The translations under genes and the position numbers were made by a program. DNA of 64,000 nt from Albula goreensis (taxonomy: Eukaryota > Chordata > Actinopteri > Albuliformes > Albulidae), in contig CM040761.1 of assembly GCA_022829145.1 (NCBI GenBank), positions 15,806,245 through 15,870,244 of the forward strand, given 5' to 3'. The notes beneath the pieces were generated by a model. The model worked only from the letters and a program-made list of their open reading frames with translations, ran no database searches and had not been told where the DNA came from. Below are positions 32,101 through 42,573 of the stretch, piece by piece. Positions within the stretch are counted from its first letter, which is position 1. Each line of letters opens with the position of its first letter.

Positions 32101-32589
32101 TGATGATATTGCTAGAGTTTGCTGAATCACAAATTTCCAGATAAAACAGAATGGGTATTCTTAAGAAATAAGGTATTTACAATATGTAGATTTGCATGTG
32201 ATAGCTGCAATATATGTCAAAATATATGTCAAAAGACTTACTTACAGTGTAGTAGTGGGTAAAGAATCATGTGTTATAAATGATATATTCCCTGACAAAT
32301 CACTGAAGTATGCTTCAGCAAGGTACCTAATCTGAATTGTTTCAAGTGTCAACACAGGGAAATCATGTACATTAAAATGTATACTGCATAATTTGATTGT
32401 TTGCTGAATCGAAAACGATAATGTCCGTAAACAGATAATCCGAATGTCTTTCCTTGTATTCGTTTCCGGATTTTTTTTAAGAAATCGGTTGGGTTCTTAA
32501 AAAAAAAACTCGATGTAGACTAATGTTTTGTTTAACATTCTTTTATAGATAAAAATATATAATTATTTTTACAAGTATTTCCAACTTAC

Positions 32590-32676
32590 TGTGATTCTCC
32601 TTGCTGACATGGGAGCGATCTGCTGAGCATACAGCCCCAAATCGAGGCGAGAGCAGTAACTGCGATTCAGTCTCAT
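32590..32676 (-). other. Orphan exon-like ORF with a consensus splice donor
   Basis: A 29-codon frame starts at the ATG at 32676 (MRLNRSYCSRLD...) and runs in phase 0 into a strong donor, ACA|GTAAGTT. It is basic, with one acidic residue, so it resembles a presequence. It lies about 5.3 kb upstream of wars2 exon 1 on the same strand, and wars2 exon 1 also ends in phase 0, so it could splice to wars2 exon 2 as an alternative first exon. It could equally be a non-coding 5' exon or chance. No matching downstream exon of another gene was recognised. Confidence 0.3.
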
Positions 32677-34033
32677 CTCTCCTCCATGATCATCCAGTTC
32701 TGTAGCAAGGTTCAGCACTAGCACTTGTCAGTGACAGGTGAACAAAGTAGCCCGTAGCTATGAACCCAGTGCTTTGAGACTGTCTGGTTCCCAAGGTGGC
32801 ATGGTTTGTGCTCCAAACTGCGTTCTGAGCTGAGAGAATGTTCTGGTGTAGCGTCTTATCCTACCCCAAAAACGCAAGTTACCTCGGATATGCCTTGGGG
32901 AGCAAAGCCTCGCCACCGATGAAGTTTAGATAGCTGCGAGTTCAACGTTCTTCTCTGGCCACCTAGACACCTTACCGAGTGCCGAACAGGGGTCCTCGGA
33001 AACAGCTGACTATTAGCAGACAATTACGAGTACAAAGCAGGGAAAAAGCTTGTCCCAGCATGGCAAGGTAGACTAGGCTAGCGATGCCTAGCCTTCGGCG
33101 CTACCTGTCGCAACTTTCACATTAAAGCAGTATTTGCGATAATGTTTCTTGTTTTGCAGGACAGCGAACAAAGAACCATGTTAAGATTTAGGTAATACCT
33201 TTAGGTAATACGTTGATACCTTTAAAAGATCAACGAGGCAGAAACATTTACTTGACAGATAGGCCAGTCAGCTGAAGACCAAGAACCAAATGTCTGTACC
33301 ACAACTAGCTATGTATCTTCGCTAATGTAGCCACGTAGTTGCCAATGTTATCTCGTTTTGTCGTACAAAATAATTATAATAAAAAAAAACATTGACTTAA
33401 TGTCAGTCCGATACAAGCAATCAAGAACCCTGTATGCAGGAGCCTACTCATGAGAGATATTCTGTAATTAAACTACTGTTAATAAAGAGCAAAACACTAG
33501 TGGACTGAATGATCAATGGAGAAAACAATATCAATTTGGCGCTCTGACAAATTTAGCAGCAATAGCTATTCAGTCTGCTGCAGTGTCAGTAAATTGAAAT
33601 GGAATATTTCAAAGTCAATCAATTGAAAACAGTGCTTTAGTACAACGACATTATTTTCATTCATTAAAAGGAAATGGAGGTGTTGTTTAAAACACACATT
33701 AAGGCTGTAGAAGACCAACTGTTGCAACAGGTGTAATTAATAGTAACGTCCTGTTAAGACTACACCAACTTCCGGTTTTTACTCTAATACTGAATCACAA
33801 AACAAGTAATCTACCCTGTTGATTAAACCTATGTAATGATTGGCCATTTGTCATATCTGTTTTTCATAAAGGCATAATATTTAAAGTAAACAAATTAAAT
33901 ATCAACTGCTGTTGTGTTGGGCACAGTAAAAGAGAGAGAGAAAGGGTGGGAGGAGAGGGATGTGTGCAACTTGTTTTCAGTTGAACCTTTATATTTTAGT
34001 AAGGGCTTGTCTTGAGGTCTGTCTGTCAAACCT

Positions 34034-34253
34034 TTGGCCCCGCTCTTTCACATCTCTTGGGGGAGGTTATTGTTGCTGTGGACGCAGCAGTTAACACAGG
34101 AAGTCAGAGTGTGTCAGGCTGTGGTCGGCTCTGCTCGCATGTATTTCTCACCAGATAATATCTGCTGTAGAGTTTTGGCCAAGCGTGTGGAGGAGCAGGG
34201 GCAGCGAGGAATAGCAGGAGCTTCCGCTGATACAGAGAGTTCAGGAGAAGGAG
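34034..34253 (+). other. Possible 5' exon of the KLHL9/13-like gene
   Basis: A stretch ending in a good donor (GGAGAAGGAG|GTGAGTC) about 1.3 kb before the first confirmed coding exon. It contains an ATG at 34139 (MYFSPD...), but the frame it opens would enter the next exon out of the BTB frame, so it cannot supply the start as drawn. It may be a non-coding first exon. The left boundary is unknown. Confidence 0.35.
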
Positions 34254-35585
34254 GTGAGTCAACATGTCTCTGCTCTCCCCATTTTTTTTTTTTTTTTTGG
34301 TCTTTTCCATATCAGGAGGCTGGCAGGTGCCTCATCTGCAGAAGAACAAATCGAGTTGGGGTGCTTATGCAACATCAAGCAGCCCCTCTAAAGCAGCACC
34401 TGGGCTTGAGTTCAGCTACACCTTTCTAAATGGGCAACCGTTAAAGAGTACCTCGCTCAGATTATCTCACTCTCTCACAGAGCTGCCATGGCTTGCACGA
34501 AATGTGGTCTCCTTTCTGCTACTCAAAACCACGATGTGGGCACAACATGATGAAACTGGGTCATTGGCTGAAATCTCCTGGCACAGCTTCACAATGACCT
34601 AAGATAACAAAATAAAAAGCAAGAATGTTTCTGTACGTCACATAGTGTTGTGCATTAAAGCAAATTGTGTAGTTGTGCATTATACTGTGTTGATTGATCA
34701 AAACTTCAAGAGCAGATGAGGCTGGTTAAGTTGCTAAAAATGAATGAAATACAACAGGGCTGACATGAAAAGTTTAGGTTAAATTATTAAAGGACCGGTT
34801 CCATAATAGCAGATAGCCAGATTAAATTTATCTCAGCTTTAGCTGTAGATACATTTGACAAGCTCAAACTTCACAGAAAAAATGTCTACTTTACTGCCTT
34901 ATGGCAACTCACTTGTCTATAATTGAGTGTCACTTAAACTCATTGTCTTCAACATCAAACTTCAACTTCTAACGTGTTTATCTCTGTTAGAAAACCCAGC
35001 AAGATCTCTGTGAATTGCATTAAACAGAGGAAATGGGGTGAGATTTTTATGTTGTTTTGCACATGTTGTTTTCAATGTTTAATGATTCATATCTATGTCT
35101 CTATTCTAAATTAATTTGGTATGTTAAGTTCTCATAACTTCTCAAGTATTCCATGTATTCCAGTTTTCACTGACTCATTCCCCCAAATGTTGGTTGCATT
35201 TTTTTCAGTTTTACAAAAATAATGTTGGAATAATGGGGTTCTCAACTCCTGTCAGTCGCTTCATTTGTGGTGCAGTATATGCCAATAGTATATAATTTCA
35301 TCATATGTAAGGGATTAATACGCTTTTCAGTTGATCTCTGTGTTTCTGATCAGGTAATTGTTAAAATCTTTCCCTCATAGGAATGGCCTATTGTTATACA
35401 TAGCTGAAGGTTATTGTTTGATATGATTCAGTGCAGGTTATTTTGTGAGGTATTATTTAGGTTATTTTGAATTTATGATGTAGTTTTTGAGCTCTGAATT
35501 CAGGCAAATTTGTGTATCACCCTGATCTCAGCTGTGAAGGGAGAGCTGACCTCTGACCTTTCACTTCTGTCTCACTGTGCTACAG

Positions 35586-38500
35586 GAGCAATGGGGAGGG
35601 GGGCAGGTTGCACAGGAAGCTGTCCCTGCCAGCTCGATTTGGGAGCAAGGGGTCTCTACGGAAGTCTCCTAAACCAGCTAAAAAGGCCTCAAAGCCACTT
35701 CCTCCCGAACCTCCAGAACTTCCCACTGGACCTCCTCCTCTGCCTCCAAAACCCTCAACACTTCCCCCAAAACCCCCTCCGCTCTCATCCAAACCCACCA
35801 AAATCTCTCCTCAGCCTCCTGAGCTCACCCCAAAACCTCACAATCTCACCGCTTATTCCCCCAAAGTCACCCACAAACCCAACGAGTTCACACCTGAACA
35901 TACACCCCAACCGGCCGAACCTACACCTAAACCCAGCACCAGGATGTTTAACAATCAGGAGCATGCAGTCACCATTCTGCAGGTAAGCTCTAACCCAACT
36001 CTGCTAGATGAGTCTGCAGGTAAGAGCTATAGAAACTTTAACTGTCCAGTTGCAAAATCCCCTCAGTTCTAGTACTTAAATACGTCATTCACAGCCCCAC
36101 TAGCTATTTTATGTCTGTGGTCCGTGCAGCCTCAGTGGATAATGGGACTAATTTCTCTTCCTCATGGTCAGGGGGTTGAGCACTTTCGGTCTGATGAGGC
36201 CCTGTGTGATGTCATCCTGGAGTCAGGTGATGGCAGTGAAACCTTCCCTGTGCACCGCATCATTATGGCCTCAGCCAGCGAGTACTTCAGAGACATGTTC
36301 ACAAGTGAGTCCTCCGCTGCCTCACACTCACCTTAGGTGTGCACAAATATGAGCCAGCAGGCATTGTTATATGAGAATACTGAAAAATGCATGTTCTGCT
36401 GTACTTACAATACAATTACAGGTACAGCTGGATTTTCACTAAAATATGCACACACACTAACAATCAGACGTTTACAGACACACACACACACACACACACA
36501 CAGCCAGAGGACACCCATCCAAATCACATTTATAATGTTTTCATTAAATATTATCAGTCTGAAAAGCTGCCCCTCTGTTCCTCACTGTCTGATTAGCAGG
36601 TGAGATGAAAGACAAGGACCAGGGAGTGGTGAAGCTGCAGGGGGTGAATGGGCAGGGCCTCAGGAATATCATTAACTACATCTACACTGGCAGAGTCACC
36701 CTGGGGATGGATGGCTTGCGGGACACGCTGGAGGCTGCAAGCTACCTGCAGGTGCAACCACTCCTACAGTTCTGCAACCAGCTGCTCAGCAGTGAGGTGA
36801 GGGGGTGGGACATGTTCCAGGGAGGGATGGGGCCAGTTGGGGAGGGGCAGAATGCAAGGTGGGGAAGAACAAAATGTCATATTTGAACTATTATAAGATT
36901 TCTGTGATTCCACTTCATGCAAGTTCTACCTGTGTGTGTGTGTGTGTGTGTGTGTGTTCATTAACAGGTTACTATAGATAATTGTATTGAGGTGGAGTGC
37001 GTCTCCAGAGAGCTTCACCTGGAGGAGGTACAGGTCCGTGTCAGAGAATTTGTCAGAGAGAATTTCTCTGCACTGGTACAGAGTGGGCGGTACTTGCAGC
37101 TGTCCGTCTCTTGCATGAGCCACTCCCTCGGCAGCCATGCCCTCAAGGGCTTCATGGAGGTGGAGCTGTACCATGTGGCACGGTGTTGGCTGGATCATGA
37201 CCCGACACGGCATGAGCATATGCTGGCCCTGATGAGCTGTGTGCGTTTCCCACTCATGCCCCCTGCAGAGCTGCTGCGCATATCGCAGGAGGACCCCGCC
37301 CTGCGCAGTGACCCGGAGTACACGCAGCTACTGCTGGAGGCCAGCACGTACCAGACGCTGCCGTTCCTGCAGCCGACCCTGCAGAGTGCCCGTACGCGCA
37401 TACGCTCTGACTCCACCCACCTGCTGGTGCTCGGCGGGGTGACCCGCCAGCAGCTGGCAGTTAGCCATGAGCTACGTCTCTATGATGACAAGGCAGGGGC
37501 TTGGCGGGCTCTGTGGCCGATGGAGGTGCCGCGGTATCAGCACTGCGCCGCTGTGCTGGGGGGTTTCCTGTTTGTTGTGGGAGGGCAGGATGAGTATGAC
37601 ACCAAAGGCCGAAGGGCTGTGGACAGCGTGTACCGATATGACCCACGCAACGACCACTGGCTTCAGCTGGCATCACTCAATGAGAAGCGCACCTACTTCC
37701 ACCTGTCTGCCCTCAGGGGTCAGATATATGCTGTTGGGGGTCGAAATTCCAACGGAGAGATTGGTGAGACATGTCTTACCCTCACAGTAATATGCTATCA
37801 GCCCTTGAGGTGGATAACATTTAATATTAAATGGCAGAATGCTCAAACAGTTCTCTTGGTGTCAAAACCCTTTGTGTGTGTTCACACAGGCACAGTCGAG
37901 TGCTACGACTTCCATAAGAATGAGTGGACGTTTATGTCCCCGATGACAGAACCTATGTATGGGCATGCTGGGACAGTTCATGGGGACCTGATGTACATCT
38001 CTGGTGAGTTCATCATAAGGGTACCAATCATTAAATGATAGCTAAGCAAAACCTGATGCAGAAATAACTGTTATAGTTATAACATATGTTACAGACAGTA
38101 GTTTGGTATACATAGGAATATCAAAGAAAATCATGTTAGAACAGAAGCCCTTATGAAAGCTCAAAAATGTGGGAGGAGATGTTTTAAGTTCTTTTGGAGT
38201 GTTCTGAAGTTTATGGATTTTAATAGTCATCATGTAGCCTTCAGCTATGTAAATAGTAATTGCCTCATCTCCATGGGTTTGCATAATGCTCTCTGAGTAA
38301 AGGAGTGCTACCTGAGTTCTAACAGGGTGGGCCTCACTGTGAGTCACATGAAAAGCATGAGGCAGTAGGATTATTTGTCACTGTACCACTTTGCTTCACC
38401 TAGTTTCAGCAGGTTTCCCTGCAAGCAGTCTGAACCTGTTTTAATCACTAGAAACCAATTTTAGGACCAGGGTTGAGTTGCCCTGCAGGCACTGTAGCCC

Positions 38501-39542
38501 CCCAGGTCCAGGGTTGAGTATCTCAACTATTAATTCTCTCCCCAGAAAATATATCATTAGAAACCACTGTTATGCTTCTCAATGTTAAATTCCCTATGGT
38601 TCTCAGCTTTAAAATATCTTTTTCTTCCAAGAAAAGTTCCTTTTCAGACTTAAGATTTTGTGTCTGGGTTATGGAGGGCTTGGTAAGAGGGTGCGGTGTG
38701 GGTGTGTATCAACTGGAAAGTGCATTTCCTTTACAGTGGTGTGATGTATGAGTGGGTGGGGAGGCTAGGCATGCAGGCCTGAGGCTAAGGGAGCATGGGC
38801 GGGGGGGGGGTTGGTCTGGGGGCTCTCACAAGCATCTCACCACTTCCTGTACAGTCTGGACAAACAAGTCTCACTGAGAATAATTTATGGGGGCATAAAC
38901 ATCCGAAACTCCTCTTACCAACCACAACCTCTTGCAGCTAAGAAACAGAGAGAATGGAAGGCTCAGAGGAGCTGTTGAGTCTGTCATGTCTGTGGTGGTA
39001 ATCCTTATCTGTGTGGTCTGTGTGCAGGAGGGATCACTCAGGACAGCTTCAAGAAGGAGCTGTTCTGCTATGACCCAGTGACAGACACCTGGAGTCAGCG
39101 GGCGGACATGGCCACGCCCCGTGGTCTGCACTGCATGTGCACGGTAAGGGACCGCCTCTACGTGATGGCTGGTAATGCCCTCCTGGGAGGTGGGAACCAT
39201 TCCGAGGGCAACGGTGAATATGTGGACATCCTGAGCGTGGAGTTCTATAGCCCTGCGTCAGGGCAATGGACAGCGGCCGCGCCAATGCCCCTGGGACAGA
39301 CCGATGTGGGCGTGGCCGTGCTCCGGGGTCAAGTGTATGTGGTGGGCGGATACTCCTGGAGCAGCCGCTGCATGGTCGATGTGGTGCAGCAGTACGACCC
39401 TGAGCACGACGCATGGGAGCAGGCCTACAGCGTGCCCGAGCCAATCGGGGGGATCCGTGCATGCACCATGACGGTGCACATGCCTGATGACCTCCAGGAA
39501 AGCCACGCCCATGAGAGCCCACTGGACATGCCTACCAACTGA
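35586..39542 (+). CDS. BTB-BACK-Kelch protein of the KLHL9/KLHL13 subfamily (5' end unresolved)
   Basis: In this family BTB binds CUL3 and the Kelch propeller binds substrate; KLHL9/KLHL13 act on Aurora B in mitosis. Coding exons: 35586-35982, 36172-36304, 36600-36796, 36968-37763, 37890-38003 and 39028-39542. All are GT/AG with matching phases. From exon 2 to the TGA stop there are 584 codons, close to KLHL9/13. The BTB has EALCDVIL and [15 protein letters not shown]. The BACK domain follows from [10 protein letters not shown]. Six Kelch blades contain motifs such as [66 protein letters not shown] and VYVVGGYSW. The C-terminus [10 protein letters not shown] ... ESPLDMP mirrors KLHL9/13. Exon 1 adds about 130 residues rich in PPKP-type motifs, absent from the relatives I recall, and its phase requires an unseen upstream exon. 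It diverges enough to be a third paralogue. Confidence 0.93.
36479..36502. repeat. CA microsatellite
   Basis: A short CA run in the intron between the two BTB exons of the KLHL9/13-like gene. Confidence 0.9.
36931..36957. repeat. GT microsatellite next to a splice acceptor
   Basis: A TG run ending about ten bases before the AG acceptor at 36967. It takes the place of much of the polypyrimidine tract of that intron. Confidence 0.9.
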
Positions 39543-39817
39543 TGGGAAGAACTCGGCTGGCTCATTATAGCCCTTTTCCACTGTGTAGCTGAAACCAGGC
39601 TGGATCATTTTACCAATTTCACATTCTACTGGAATCAGGCTGGTGCAGAATTAACTAAGTGAAAAACAAAGCACACAGTGACTCTATTTAGCAAAGCAAT
39701 AGTGGCCACATACAAGCTTATCTTTATTTGCACCGAGTTGATGAATTTTTTTTTACTTATTTCAACCTAATTTCCCCTTGATTAAACATTTGTGGTGTTT
39801 AAAAAGTATGTTTTATT

Positions 39818-39823
39818 AATAAA
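39818..39823 (+). terminator. Polyadenylation signal of the KLHL9/13-like gene
   Basis: AATAAA 276 bases after the stop codon. It is the first canonical hexamer on this strand after the stop. Confidence 0.6.
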
Positions 39824-41043
39824 CAAAAACAGCTCAAGTGTCATCACAGTATTGGATTTGTGATCACAGTATGAAATGTATACTAGTTCTTTTTATAGCT
39901 GGCATATCAATCTTCACTATTGACCAAGATTTGCTGGTGACTTAATCGATCCCTGTTCCCCTCTGCTCTTCTCATAGCCATGCCGCTCTGAAAGAGAGCA
40001 TCTGCTGAGTGCCTAAGTATGAATGGAACTGGCCTGGCATTAGAAATAATTTAACTGTGGTGGATAGACTCTTATCATATAATATGAGTCATATCTGTGA
40101 ACATAACATCAGCAATCAATCCACTGCTCTGGCCTATAGTCTGTGTCCATGGACCAAAGTTCAGTTCCCCCCTGGAAATACTCAAGGGTATCTTTCCAGG
40201 GAGTATATACAGACAGCAAAGGAAACAGTTTGACATCAACTGTTGCTTGTAATGAATACAACAAACCAGCATTGAAGCTTTAGATCACTTAAGCAGATAA
40301 ACGTCAAAAAAATGTTGGTTGTCCCCCTCACTGTGTTGGTTGTGCTGGGAAATTATATTTTGTACAAATATATGTTCAATAATATGTTGACCAGAGATTT
40401 AAAACTCTGCAACCATTAACAGAAAAATTAAATCAGGTTTATTATTATGACAATGATGTAATGATAATGATAAAGAAAATATTTGTCGGAGTGTTACAAA
40501 GATATGACAAAAAATGTATGCACACATTCAAAACCAGAGAGAACAGACTTCCCATGAACCTCCAAACTCAGTCCCTTCCCCTCTCCCACCCACAAAAAGA
40601 TTGTTGAAGATCTGAGTCAGGCTGTATGTAATGTAATGATTGTGTGAATCTGTAAGCACGGTGGGTTTCACATACTGGACACCACAACGTAACTCAGCAT
40701 TAAAAGGAGGCCAGCCTGAAGTTGGAGATTTTTTTCAATCTGAACAGAGCACTATTTCAATTCATGCCTTCTGTACTGTGCACACAGACACACACAAGAA
40801 CAGATCTTAATGCATGCACAAACACATACATACCAACACATATGTTTACATGTATACAAATGCTCACATGCTAGTATACACTAGCATGAACATACACCCA
40901 AATACATGCAGGCAGGCAAGCTAAAACTAAATATGGTTGACACAGAGTGCCTACACCTGTCGTGATCATAAACATGAACAGATAGGTTAATATTTTGTGA
41001 CAGTAGATAGTTTTTTATGATGGAAACTTTTTCTCTGCCATGG

Positions 41044-41223
41044 CTATTGTAGTAAGGTCGTAGTAGGCTCTGTCCCTTCAGGAGTTAGCCTGACTATCCC
41101 ACTGTCTGTCAGTGCTGAGCTGGGCCTGGGCAGGACTGGGTCACAGTTCAGGTGTATCCGTGGGGGCAAGAGGGGCCCTGTCTCTCTGTGGGCGGGGTCT
41201 GAAGGGCCAGGAGGGGGTTCGGC
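41044..41223 (-). CDS. Candidate alternative last exon of popdc2
   Basis: A 59-codon frame follows a good acceptor (TTATCCATTCCACAG at 41224-41238) and ends in TAG. It is rich in Pro, Ser and Thr (AEPPPGPSDP...) and contains PSSALTDSGIV, which resembles the SRPDSGIL stretch in the tail of human POPDC2. It could be reached from popdc2 exon 3 through phase-0 donor-like GTGGGA or GTGGAG sites near 42600-42620, which are weak. It is real-looking but unproven. Confidence 0.4.
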   Translation of the reverse strand, partial: AEPPPGPSDPAHRETGPLLPPRIHLNCDPVLPRPSSALTDSGIVRLTPEGTEPTTTLLQ

Positions 41224-41700
41224 CTGTGGAATGGATAAAACCAAGATGTTTCCACTGAACTACAAGCAGTACAAGCTTAGTATGAGCCTTCAGCCCATAA
41301 TTAAAGGGAACAGTTGCAGGGCATAAAAAAATTCACCTCACACCTTTGAATTAAAAATGTAGTCCTTCATGTGCATATTTGTGGACCAGCTTCTGTAGCA
41401 GTCAAAGGGAAATGTGCTTTCAAGTTTCATTGGAAATGTTTCCACAGAGGGCACAAACCACTGACCCAGAGCCAGAGTTCTCTAGTCTTTGTAATGTAGA
41501 AACAAAACTGCAATTTTTGACCACAACATTGCCACAAAAAATGCATACATAGACAGTCAAGACGGAGAATAGCAAAAATACAAAACATGTACACCCTGTT
41601 AAGCAGAAGCCATGTGCGTTATCCATGTGTAGTCAGCGCGATTGCATTATTGTGCCAAAGCTATGTTCATTAACAGTGATTAGTTTCAGTAAGCTGCTTT

Positions 41701-41717
41701 GACAAGTAGGGGGCAGT
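41701..41717 (+). promoter_or_regulatory. CTCF-like motif
   Basis: GACAAGTAGGGGGCAGT matches the CTCF core with one mismatch. It is on the plus strand, opposite to the cluster at 29.6-32.1 kb. Confidence 0.4.
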
Positions 41718-42573
41718 CTAATCCAAAAACAAGCAGCACACTGGTGATGGTAGAATGAAGTTTCATGGACTTCATAATGGGGTTCAATGAATTGTCATGC
41801 ACTGACTAATCAAAAGATTTTGTTCCTCCCAAAAACTCAATAATTGGTTCCCCTCAGCCAAGAAATGCTAGCATATGCTATCTACCCCCATTTGAAATGT
41901 CAGTCTCCCATCTGTATAGTATTCTGTACTGAACTGAGCTGTGCTGTGCTGTCCCTAAAGAGGGTCATCCCCTCAGCATGAGGACAGTCAGACCCCCCTG
42001 ACACCTCACAGCTGTCCCAGAATCTCAGCAATGTCCCCCACCCCCCCAAATGGAAACGTGATCTGTAAGGCTTGGCTGAGGACAGCTGTAAGAGGTGTTT
42101 ATTATTTTATATTTAGGATATGGTCAGTTTGCAAGACTCAGTCCCACACATGACTTAACTCAGAGATGAATCCTCACCCCTCCCCTCCCTCCAAAATAAA
42201 TCACTGCACATGAGGATATCAGTGCGATGCACCATTCAATCACAGAGCGCAGCTCACAAATCCATCACTAGTGGGCAGTCATGTGCTGAGAAAGAACAAA
42301 GACAGAGAGGATCCTATGACACACCCAGAGTGGAGGAGTTTGAGTTTGTTGCCTCTTCCATAGGGATGTAAACCAAAGCTAAGGCCAAGGCACAATTAAA
42401 CAAACACAGTCCAGCATTCTGGGCAGATCATAACTACAAAAAGATAAATGACAGTGCAGGATCAGTGCACTGCCAACACAATGTTCCCCTCTATCTTTGC
42501 TGCATGCAGGTGCACTTACTTACGTGAAGCCTACAGAAGCTGCCAGTGTGTTAGCTTCAGCGCCCCCTATCCT

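Larger units (their letters stand above)
39824..42573. other. Region between the KLHL9/13-like gene and popdc2 exon 3
   Basis: Holds the popdc2 3' region (minus strand). A possible alternative popdc2 last exon lies at 41044-41223 and a CTCF-like motif on the plus strand at 41701. The rest is AT-rich with scattered dinucleotide-like CA text at about 40780-40920. No other gene is supported. Confidence 0.6.
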
